DNA of 64,000 bases, taken from assembly GCA_003833135.1 (NCBI GenBank), contig QZLH01000027.1, positions 51,812 through 115,811 on the forward strand, given 5' to 3'. Below, piece by piece: positions 1 through 11,356 of the stretch (within the stretch, counting starts at the first letter, position 1; each line of letters starts with the position of its first letter). Position numbers and translations under genes: made by a program. The DNA comes from Oehlia diaphana (lineage: Eukaryota; Glomeromycota; Glomeromycetes; Glomerales; Glomeraceae). Below the pieces are notes generated by a model. It saw nothing but the letters and a program-made list of their open reading frames with translations, was not told where the DNA came from and did no database searches.

Positions 1-18
1 AAAAAAAAATTTTTTTTT

Positions 19-49
<31 letters not shown>

Positions 50-2857
50 ATTTAACAAGATTTGTATGAGATTTGTAAGAAGATTTGTAAGATTTGTAAG
101 AATTTTGTGAGATTTGTTTAAAGATTTAATAGAAAAAAAAAATAAGAGAAACAGAAAATGAAATAATAAAATTAATAATTCGAAAGAGGAAATGAGTGGA
201 GATAAGTTAGGGCTTGGGAAAAAAAAAACGGTTTTTATATGAAATTAAGAATCGGGTTTAAGAATAAATTGTATTAGTTTGGTAATTATTTAGGTTAAAC
301 AAATTTTCTGATCTAAAAAATACACCCAAATTTATTACGAAATAGGAATTGATTATAATATAATAATAATAATAAATTATATATATTGTATATCAATAGA
401 TCCAGCTAGTTGAAAATATAATAAAATCTTTCGGGGAATGAGATGAAAGAATGTAATTTAGCCAGACTCTATTTTTTTTTCGTATTTTGTTGAAAAAAAT
501 AGGGGAATCGGAATGAGAAAAGGGAGGAAAAGAAAGTATGAGGTGAGAGGGAGAGGGAGAGAGAGGAGAAGAGAGATGATTATAAGGAGAGAAGAGTTGT
601 TTAGTGGAAGAGAACCAACCACAACAAACTCAACTTGAGTTAAAGAAAATTTTTTTTTCAAACGAACAAAGGTTTATAAATAAAAAAAGAAATCAGGACT
701 AAACCCCATAAGGAATCAACACATATAAGCGATAATTTTTTTTTTTAACGTTTTTTTTTCAAATATCAAGAGTAGTGTCTCAAAATAATGTTGATTTGAC
801 CAAATCCGGCTAATTCGAATATTTACAATACCTTTATATGTTGTGATACTATACATAAATATGCTTTATTTGTTGATAGTACTTGTAACTTGTGTCTCTT
901 TTGTCAACCCAAAAAGTTTTAAATCACATTCATTTTTAATTTCAAGCATAAGATCAATCATTAGTTTAATTATGATTTCTTCCGAATAAATTTTTTAAAA
1001 TAATAACAAATTCGAGAAGATTATTTCTTTCCCTCTCTCTTTTTTTTTTTTTTTACCAAGATATGTAAGATGGCGACACTTAGTACATTGCTTCTTTGTT
1101 TATTTATAATAATCAATGCTATAAAGAAAATTGCATTATGCAAAGACGTTACCTTCTTCTTAATTAATATTCTTAATTCAACTTTGAAATACAGAAATTG
1201 AAACTGGCTTACTTCGAAACAGAAATAACTCCGTTAATTTTATCTCATTTTGTCAAATTTATCCGAAAAAGAAGCATCTCTTTTAGCGCATACATCGCAT
1301 AGCATAACATTTCATTTAATTTATTATCTCGATTCTTCTAACCTTTTTTTTTACCTAAAGATTCTCTCTCTTACTCTCGCTAAAATGAGAATAATTTAAA
1401 GTAATTAATTAAAAAAAAAAAACCAAATAATAAAATCTTCAATAAGATCTATTAGGAAAATATAGTTACGTTTATTATTATGATTTTAATTCTTGAAAAT
1501 TTTTTCCCTTTTGTTCGACAATCCCATAAAAGTTTAGTTTACCAGTTAGTTTACCAGTTAAAAAAAAAAAGGCGTTTGTGAAACTTTTATTTGGTAATCT
1601 TTACAAAATAAGTCCCGAATTAAAAAAAAAAAAAAATTTTTAAGTTATTATTGTTCGAATGAGTATAGAAATCTGTGTAACAAAAAAGAGATAAAGTTTT
1701 AAACCGTAATTTGTATATATAAGTAATATATATATACATATCATACATTATATAAATAAAATTTTGAATTTAGTTAACCAGAAGTTTAAGCCTTTTCCTC
1801 ATCTGTGAAAGTTAAAACTCTAACAAAGAAAGAATAATTTTTTTTTTTTTTGGTTAATATGCATTACCAAAGTGGGGCATTTTTTTTTAAAAAGTAACCC
1901 ACAAAATAAAAATTCGTATTGAGTAAATAAATAAATTTCCCAATTTAAAATTTTGTCATATGATAATTGTGTTATAAGGAAGATGGCATATTTTTGACGC
2001 GTAAAAATGTGTGAAATTTTCAGGAGAAACTTGAAAGAACAAAGAACAACACAAATATTTGGATAATTTAAATGGAAATAACAAAGAAGATCTAAGTAAA
2101 GAAAAACTTGTTTTCTTTTGATTGGAGAAGAATCAAAGTTTAATGTAAAGCGCGTAAAGTATAAACCTGATATGATCAGGTTTTTTTTTTTTTTTGTTTG
2201 TTTTAATAATATGAAAAATGTTGGGTAACTTTTAATTAGGCATATGCAAGGATTGAACTTTGAGCTGTGAGCTGTCAAGGGAAGTGCGCAACGTCATACA
2301 TACCGCAAAATCCTGCATAATCAGTCAAATTTGGAAAATTGTTTCCCGCGATCATAAAAATCAATTTTTTACACATATTGTATTTGTATATCATTTTCTA
2401 TTCCATTTGTATTAATTATATTGTTCTTTGTTTGATCTACTTCCTTATTTCTTTCTATGTGCACAAAAAAATCTGAAATATTGTTCTTTTTATTAATATT
2501 CGGTATTATTGTTATTGTGGTGTTATCATTATTTATCATCTGTTGTAATTGAAACTTTCATCTATTAAATTAAAATCTTGTTTATTAGAAAAAAAAAATA
2601 ATCTTTTTTTTTTTTGTTTGTTGTTACAATACATGTCCTTGTTTTAAAACTATAACTCAAATGAAAAAAAAAGTTAACTTGTAAATATAAATATCAATAT
2701 AAAAATAATTTTATTTATTCTATTTGTTCCACAAGATATTTACTATTGTTATAATAAAAAAAAAAAAAAATAATAAAGCGAATACCATCTTTATTACATT
2801 AAATTTCCAAATAAAGTTAAACCTTTTATATGTTTTTTTTTTAAAAAAAAAATATAT
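1..2857. other. Intergenic, low-complexity AT-rich DNA
   Basis: There is no credible gene here. The stretch is dominated by A and T homopolymers, including the first 50 bases, and by short AT microsatellites. The plus strand is strongly purine-rich (GA-rich) at about 500-600; the same tract read on the minus strand is CT-rich, which is common near fungal promoters or leaders. Open frames seen here encode only low-complexity Lys/Phe/Leu-rich strings. The last part presumably holds the promoter of the plus-strand MSH4 gene. Confidence 0.6.
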
Positions 2858-5800
2858 ATGTATGAATTAGACATGTCGTCTTCAAAGTTATCATCTTCAT
2901 CTTATTCTTCCGTATATCGATCCACTCCAACTTCTGATAATAGTACGAGACTATCCGCTTATGGATCAAGAAAATATTGTCGTAGAACTTCGTCAAGAGC
3001 TTCTGAGCGTTCAAAATCTTCGTCTTCTAGTTTACCGACGCGACGACCTAAAACTTCGGCTTCTGCTTGTATTGGTGGTCGCGATAATCATTCATTTGTA
3101 GTTGCCATGATTGAGGGTAGAGGTAAATAAATGTCTGTTAAATTTAGAATTATTCGTTATTGATTAATTCTTTTATACTCTAGGTGTTGCTACTGAAGTT
3201 GGTATGTGTTTTATCGATTTGAGAACGAGCGAATGTATTTTATCTCAGGTATAATTAATTAATTAAGTTTATTTTATTATCTTTGATTTTATTTTATTTT
3301 AATTTGGTTTTTTCTATCTTTTTTTTTTTTTATTGTTAAGATTGCTGATTCTCAAACTTACGTAAAGACATTACACAAATTAAATTTGTATAATCCCGCT
3401 GAGGTATTTTAACTGATTAAAAATGTCTGGTTAATTTGGTTTCACATTACTTAATATTTCATTCTTTTTGAAGATCATATTATCCGTGACCGCAATTGAA
3501 CCATCAAAGTCAAAGTTATGTAAAATACTCGAAGACAATATGCCCATGGCCAGCATCATACCAATTGGAAGAAAATATTTTAATGATGCGATTGGTATGT
3601 GTTACGATTTTTACATACTAGGAAATTGGGTTAAAGACATTTTTTTTTAAGATTGGTTGTATCTTAGTCTGTTAACTTCAAAAGGTACAATGCAATAAAA
3701 ATAAAATCTCACTTTTTGTAAATATGTCTTTAATCCATTTGTTATTTGTTTAAATTTAATATTATTAATCTTATTATTAATCACTATTATAATTTGAATA
3801 GGTCTTAATTACATAAAACAGGCAAGTTGAATTTTTGCAAATTAATTATGTTTTCCAATAATTAATGTTTGCTCTTTTTTTCGTATTCAGTATAGTTTAG
3901 AGGAAGATTCCGCTTCATTGATTCTGGGAATAACGTCAAAGTATCAATTATTTTTTAATTCTTTTTTTTTTTTTTTAAAAAAAAAAAATCTTCTCTGGCT
4001 TACTTTTCTTAATTTACTTAGATTTTATTGTTTAGCAGCAACAGGCGCAATATTAAAGTGAGAATAAAAAACTTGATGTAAATTTTAATTAATCTTTTAA
4101 TTGAGAAATTCCTAATTTTATCAACAACTTAGATATATCGAGAGTACTCAAAACATTTTCTTTACTAACCATTCAATTAAATTCAAATATCAAGGATGTG
4201 AAGGTGAAAATTCCTTTTCTATATAATGATCAATATTTAAATATTTTTAAAGTATGTAGAAATAATGAAATAATCCAAATTCTTTAATAATTTTATACAG
4301 GAACAATGATGATAGGTATTCGTACGCAATGATATTCGTACGCAATGAAATCAACATTTTAAAATTTTTAACAAAATTTATATCATCTATATTTAGATTG
4401 TGTGACTGCACGTAATCTTGAATTGATTAGCAATATAAATAATCCACGTAGTAATCATTCACTTTACGGTATAAACATTTTATACTGTACAATATAATAT
4501 ATACAACTATATTACTAGAATTTGCAATCAATCTAAAAATTTTAAATTTTTTTAAGGTGTTTTAAATAACACACGTACACCCATGGGAGGTTAGTATATT
4601 AATGTTATAATACGAATTTTTTACTTTGTTACTGCGGTACGTGTATTAATAAATTTTATTATTAGCCCGCTTATTAAGAACCAATACTTTACAACCTTTA
4701 AGCGGTTGTACTTTTAATATAATTTTATATGTGAATTACATAAAGTACATTTGTTTATAATTATTATTTATTTAACCATTTAGATGTAACTACGATTAAT
4801 ATGCGATTGGATGCTGTTGAAGGTATTCATTTTTTGAATTTTTTTGATATAATTATAATAGGATATTTACTATGATCTAAATTATTTAAATTATGCAGAG
4901 CTTATACGTCATGAAGTATATTTCATTACTCATATTCTTTGAATAACGATAAATGACATCTAATGCATAATTATTTCTTACAAATAAGGAAACATTCTTT
5001 GCGATTCAAACGGGTAAAAATTTATGAAAATCGATATACAAAATTAGAAAATTTATGGTAGCTCATCTAACTCATCTTACGTTATTATGGTCGTAGCTCT
5101 CAAACCATTTCAAGATATTGATCATTTGATCACAGCAGTAATTTATTAATCTCATTTAATTTCTCTTTTGCTGTGGTATATATTATCATAATTTAATCAA
5201 TTTTTTTTTAGTTGATTCAAGTTCCAAAGAAACCTTCAGTTAAACATGCGGAACAAAGTATTAATAACGTGATTATTTTAAAGCATACATTAAAATTAAT
5301 AAATTTATTAAAAGAATCATTTACCGGAGTTCAAAATCCGTTATTGGACGCGATTTATTCGGTTGTGTATAATTACTTAATTAATCTTTCCAAATGTCAT
5401 TATTTTTTTAATTAAATATTTTTTTCTTTGTATTTATATAATTAGCTTCTTAATGATCTAAAGTTGGAGGCTCTCGAAGAACGAATTAACGATGTTATAA
5501 ACGAAGACATCACATATGTAAAATCGCCACTTGCACTTAGAAATCAGCGATGTTACGCAGTTAGGGTAGGAAAAAGAAAAATCTCTTATTAATCGTGTTA
5601 AACAATAATAATAGATACCTGATACATTGTCAGGCGGGATTTAATGGTTTGTTGGATGTCGCTCGACAAACTTACAAAGAAACTGTTGATGATTTAAACG
5701 AAATGATAGACCAATATTGTGGTAAATACAATAAAATAATGATAATATACACGTTGATTTCTTGTTGATCTTTATTGGGTTTTTTAGAGCAATATCAGAT

Positions 5801-7709
5801 CCCCATTAAAACACAATTTAGTTCAACTGCTGGATTTTATTTATCAATTAATATCGAACAGTTAGAAGACAAACAACTTCCCCTTATATTTATTAATGTG
5901 AAAAAAAAAAGGAAAACTTTGACCTTCACAACATTAGAAGTGATGAAAAAGAATACAAAGATTAGTGATTCATTAACTGAAGTATATTTGATGTCTGACA
6001 AGTATAATAATTCTAAAATCATCTCTTTGTTAAATAAGCTACCAGTGCCTCAGATATTAATTATTTTTCATAGAACTATTGAAGATTTGATTTCGGAAAT
6101 TTGTAATGATATCAGTGTGTTATACAAAGCTTCCGAATCAATCGCGATGTTAGACATGCTAACTTCATTTGCTCATCAATGCACAGTGTCTAATTATGGT
6201 ATATTTTATTCTAAGTTATTGATGATAACTTGGTTCAACATTTAATTTATTTAATAAATAATAAATCAGTTCGACCTGAATTCACGGATACTTTGGCAAT
6301 AAAGGCTGGAAGAAATCCAATGAGAGAAAGTTTATATGTTGATACATTTGTACCTAACGATACTTATGCTAGTAGTGCAACTAACTTCCAATTAATCACT
6401 GGTCCAAATATGAGCGGAAAAAGTACTTACTTGAGGCAAATTGCTTTGATGAGTATTATGTCTCAAATTGGATCATAGTAAGGGCCTATTTTTAAAAAAT
6501 TTTTTTATCCATGGCAATCAACTAATTTGTTATAAATAGTGTGCCTGCTGAATACGCATCGTTTAGAATTGTGGATCAGGTGAGAATCCCCCCCCCCCCC
6601 CCCCCCCCCCCCCCTCCTTTTTTTAAGGTTAACTAACAAATTTTTTTTTCAATAGCTTTTTACGCGAATTTGTAATGACGATAATATTGAATGTAATGCT
6701 AGTACATTTGTAGTTGAAATGCGTGAAACAGCATACATTTTACAAAATGTAACAGATGATAGCTTAGTGATTATTGATGAGCTTGGAAGAGGTGATTATA
6801 TTTTTAATAATTACGAATAAATAATTTTATCTTTTTTTGATCAATATTATATTAAAGGAACTTCCACACACGATGGATTGGGAATTACATACGCGATTTG
6901 TGAAGAACTCTTAAAAACAAAAGTAAGTCATATATTAATAAGTATTTATGATTACCATTAAAGATTTTATTAATAATAAATTTATGCGCTTTGAAGGCAT
7001 TTATTTTTTTTGCAACACATTTTCATGAACTTACAAGAAGCTTAACTGTCTATCCCAATGTTGTAAATTTACATTTGGAAGTTGAAGTAAGTTTTTTTCA
7101 TAATTATTTTAAATTTTATTTTTTGTATTTACTAGCCCATTTATGGTAGATTGAAGAAGAAGATAGTAGAGTTGCAATGAAATACTTGTATCGAGTCAAA
7201 GACGGAAGAAACGATGAAGAACATTATGGTAAGTTTTTAAAGCCCATTCATTTGTATTGTTAAAATTTACTATTTAATATACATTTATTAGGATTAAAGT
7301 TCGGACAAATTATTGGTTTACCAGAAAACGTTATTAGAAAGGCTACTGAAGTTTCATATAAGGCTTGTAAAAATAAAATTTTTTACATTGATTATATTGA
7401 TTATGTTTAATTTGATAATAATTATTATTTTAGTTGAAAGAACTTATTGATTCCAATAAAGAAAAATCGACTTCAAATAAAATAATTCAGCGGCGAAAGA
7501 CATTGTTACAAGTAGTGTAATTGTTTTATTACAATCATTTTTTAGTTAAATCTGGACCGTAAATGTTAATGTCATACATTATTTTAAAACAGTTGACGCA
7601 ACACTTGTTACAAATTAGGAGATCCTCTAACTTAGACAAGGAAGAATTGAGAAAATATCTCAAAATGGTTCAGGAAGAATTTATTACAAAGATGGAAGCA
7701 TTATTTTAA
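2858..7709 (+). CDS. MSH4: MutS homolog 4 (MSH4), meiotic crossover factor, about 20 short exons
   Basis: Spliced reading gives a MutS-family protein. A Ser-rich N-terminus (first ATG at 2858, alternative at 2873) leads into [20 protein letters not shown], then the MutS core and lever domains over many small exons. The ATPase follows: Walker [10 protein letters not shown] at 6398-6424, Walker [12 protein letters not shown] from about 6770 across an intron to 6870, and FFATHFHEL near 7010-7030. The order and the segment [20 protein letters not shown] match MSH4 rather than MSH2/3/6. As in MSH4/5 generally, no N-terminal mismatch-recognition domain is seen. In known systems MSH4 pairs with MSH5 as a clamp stabilising recombination intermediates in meiosis. 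Introns are GT..AG; for example exon 1 ends at 3122 and exon 2 spans 3184-3248. No internal stop was needed, so the gene looks intact. One intron carries a run of 27 C. Confidence 0.9.
6588..6614 (+). repeat. 27-base poly-C tract in an MSH4 intron
   Basis: An uninterrupted run of C begins seven bases after the start of the donor GTGAGAAT and is followed by TCC and a T-rich acceptor tract. The opposite strand is G27 and could form G-quadruplex structures. It is exceptional in such an AT-rich window and could partly be a sequencing or assembly effect. Confidence 0.95.
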
Positions 7710-8076
7710 CACTTATTTAAATATATATATAATAATACTGTTAGTTCATACATAAAAACATATATCATCTAATGATAAATCTAATAAATGTATATACGTA
7801 TTCAGCACGTGACCTCGTGAAAAGGATTTCACTACGTTTCCTTGCTTTAGACCCATATTAGTTTAGCGCATAATAAGAGGATTTCAGCTATGTCCTAACA
7901 AAATAGACGACCAACAAGAACATCACCATAGACAATCGCCGTGATTATCGAAACGTAAGCGATTATCGAAATAATATGATAACCGATAATATACGGTATA
8001 TCCAGTGATTAGTTCCAAAAGGAACACATCAACTTTATTGACGCCCTTGTTTACATTCCCCATAAAATTTTTACAT
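7710..8076. other. Short convergent intergenic region between MSH4 and the IFRD gene
   Basis: These are the 3' flanks of two convergent genes. It contains a CACGTG site at 7806 and several copies of a GATTATCGAAA/ATAACCGATAAT-like motif near 7938-7995. No gene was seen. Confidence 0.5.
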
Positions 8077-9842
8077 TTAACCAACTTCCAGAAAATCACC
8101 TCTCCTTTTGCTATGCTTTTTTCTATTCTTTATCTTTTTATCTTTTGCTTTCTTGCTTGCAATTGAAGAATCAGTATCAGATCCAGCAGTATGAAAACTC
8201 ATTGCTGAATTTGGTCTTGATCCTTGATTTACGGGACGTGGAGGAACAAAATTAAACAGATCTTGTAAAAGCTCGTTTTCAAGAAAATGTACATGCAACC
8301 CTTCTGCGAGAGCATCACGAAACGCATTAAGCTCAATGATTTTGGCCCACGTAGAAAAGTAAATTGTTTGTTTCTTGAACCTGAGCTTTTCTTGGACTTG
8401 ATCACCCTCCTATAAGATAATAAATTGTTGGAACATAATATCTACGACATAAAGGACATATTGAATAAGAAGTGAAAGTAATACTAACCTCAACAGTCTT
8501 CAAAATATCACGGAAAGCAGATCTTTGAACTTTACGTTCAGCTTTGCCGCGACGACGGTTGCTATCTGTAGCTAATGTACTTAATAACTGAGTTAATCGA
8601 CCCATCTCATTATAATCGAAATAGCCTTCGTCAGACTAGAGTAATAATAATGTTAATAAATTAGACTTTTATAGAATAAAATTTTTTTTTAAAAAAAAAA
8701 AGTTTCTAAAAACCTCATCATCAAGTTCTTGGCCCCATCCTTCAGCCGAATCTATTCCTTTACTTATTCCTAAAGTTTCAAACATCAATGCAATATTTTC
8801 GCCGCTAGCAACTCTCACCTCCATAGTAGATGATTCAAGTTGTTTAATGTGTGCTGGCATTACTCGTTCAAATTCCTCTCTAGCCATTCCGGATACTTTC
8901 TTAGAATCTCCCCATAATCCGGCATATAATAAGCCGTATGCATTCAATGCGCCTGTTAAAGTAGCTCCGTCATTAATGGCATTAACGCTTTTACCATTGG
9001 TAATTATAATTTCGACAAAAAAGTTCATAAGTTCAAGAGCTTCAGCTTGTGAACCAGAAATAAAACAAGCCAAAGCTAATGTTTTTATGCACTATAATTA
9101 AGAAAACATAATTATAATTAAGTTGCAAATAATTAAAAATACTATTTCATTTTTACTTACTGATTTCTTTACTTCCATAGAAACACTGTTAGTGATAGTA
9201 TATTTTAAAGGGGACAAGACATCATGATACATTGACTCTTGACCTTCACCTAAAGTAACAAATAATAGCGACATCACTAATAAAAGGAAACAAAAGTTAT
9301 TAAATGATTATTCTTAATAACATATCCATAAAAAGTTCGGATATTAACCTTTAACAGCCAATTTATTTTCTTTGTAACTTTTATCTTTTTTAACGGATCG
9401 ATTCAACATGTCGAGCAGTGTATCTCTTCGTGAATAAAGAATATTGGCAGTGTATTTGCGAGAAAGGAGACGGATCAATTTGGCCAACGCATCTTCTCGA
9501 ATACTAATCACAAAAACCATTAAAATTTTTATTAGAATGAATAAATTCAACAAATTTATACTACCTTGTACGCTTCTCTTCCAAGTTATCGATGCTTTGT
9601 AATACTTCATCCTCCCACCTATCACCTTCTTCTAAAATTATGTCTTCAGCTCTACTTCCAGTTGATGCGAAAGAATCAAAAGTATCAGCGGATGTCTCAC
9701 TCCAAACGTCTTCTTCATCGGTATTATGACGACTACTCGAAGGGGTTCCAAGAGCAAGAATAGATGCCAGAGTAGGCCCTGCATTATTGCTAGCACGTCG
9801 GGAAGCACGAGTTGCAGCCTTTTTACGTAAATTTTGAGACAT
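8077..9842 (-). CDS. Interferon-related developmental regulator (IFRD) family protein
   Basis: A multi-exon gene on the minus strand. The chosen start MSQNLRKKAATRASRRASNN (ATG at 9842-9840) gives a basic N-terminus followed by an acidic stretch (EEDVWSETSADTFDSF). The helical IFRD region follows (IREDALAKLIRLLSRKYTAN, then LSPLKYTITNSVSMEVKKS, CFISGSQAEALELMNFF and VRVASGENIALMFE), then the C-terminal part (AFRDILKTVEEGDQVQEKLR) and a Lys-rich tail ending DFLEVG. Exon 1 ends at about 9565 and exon 2 is about 9349-9505. Animal IFRD1/2 are transcriptional or ribosome-associated regulators; the fungal role is not established here. It converges on MSH4. A CACGTG site lies about 310 bp upstream. 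The family call is firm, the function inferred. Confidence 0.85.
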
Positions 9843-11356
9843 TGTGAATTTTTGAGTTGTGATCAAAAAAAAGTTTTTTGCGGAGCTACTATGTATTTTA
9901 TATAAAAAATTCTGATTACAAACTTGCACCGAAGATTAAAATTTGGATGATTGTATGTTTACATCATTGAATATTCCTTATTTAGTAGTGGATTATTAAT
10001 TTTCTAGGATTTACTAAAGTGTCATGCCATGATTTTTTTTGGAATCTTTCGGTATAATACGGTAAGCCGCAGTGACTTCCTTCCCCCGAGTAAAGAATGT
10101 CCCGAAAATTCACGGGTAATAATTTTTGTCTCTGTAAAAATCTATACTGTCACACGTGTGCCATACTTAATGACTATTTTTTATTTATTTATTTAAATAA
10201 GTGCAATCATTATGTCATTTTTGTCATTTTTAAATCGGACCAAGACGGAGCAGCGAGCAATATATCGAGCAAACTTATTATTAATTACTCAAAAACTGTC
10301 GATCTAAATTTATAAATCAAAATATATGTATATGCTGTATATTATATAGTAGAATCGTCAAATTATATAAAAAATGTTGGTTATACAAGCCCTATTAATA
10401 AATAAGTTTCACACCTTTTAAACATCGTTATTTTTCCACTCAACTCGATAAACCTCGGATCTTTTAAGTACATTTATTTAAGAAAAACTGGAAAATATTA
10501 TAGTTCGAAATGAAACCAAATATAATGCAGTCTCATAGTTAACAACTGATCGTTCTTATCAAAAAGCTCATGATTCAAGAATGAATGGAGATACTCAGTT
10601 ATAAATTTTGATAAAGGAGATTATGTTTATCGGAAAATATATTAGCAAATTATCTTTGAAATGGGAAATGTCAACATTTCACTAATGTAAATAGATAGTT
10701 TCTTTACTTTGCAAAACGTGGCTTAAAACATAATATATAATATGCAAAAAGGAAAAGTATATCAATGCCAACAAACCATTATTGTGGACTTGTGCAGAGT
10801 AACATAAACGGAATCCAATACATGTAAATAATTCTTTATAACTTAATTTCAAGTCGAACATCTTTTAGACATTATTGTGATGAAAATCAATGGTATACTT
10901 CACTCAATAGTATTAAAATATGTGACTCTTGATATTCATTATGTAAAAATAAATGAGAATTTTTAGGTAAACCACTGGCGGCGGGATACGTCATTCGTTA
11001 TCTATTTATTATTATAAATATTCTAATAACTAGCCAATTCCGAGTCAGAAATAAAAGAAAATAAAAGAATTATTTTAGTAATTTATAGATTAAAAAGTAT
11101 ACTTTTTCCTGTTATATAAACTTTACAGCTGCAGGAATGTTGAAACGATCTAACTGTATATCTTTCGGCCGAATAAATTGCCGAATAAATTTATTGCTTA
11201 TCGGTCTTTTTTTAATTATTATTATTATTTTGCTAAAAATCGGTATATCAGATATGTACTGTATATTATAGAAAAATTATTACATAATTAATAAAGTTCT
11301 AAAGAATCATGGTCTTTGCCTTAAAAAATAAATAATTCTTTTTTTTTCAATGTTTA
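9843..11356. other. Intergenic region without recognised gene
   Basis: This 1.5-kb stretch separates the IFRD gene start from the THO1 gene end. It holds a palindromic CACACGTGTG at 10151-10160 and ordinary AT-rich sequence. The short ORFs here have no family resemblance or splice support. Confidence 0.55.

Noticed and set aside
1820..2278. 152-codon minus-strand ORF
   Set aside because: Lys/Phe/Leu-rich translation of AT-rich DNA with no domain or conserved pattern.
2225..2290. tRNA-like GTTCAATCC motif
   Set aside because: The T-stem does not pair and no acceptor, D or anticodon arm can be folded around it.
10097..10315. 72-codon plus-strand ORF
   Set aside because: No recognisable motif; lies in intergenic AT-rich DNA.
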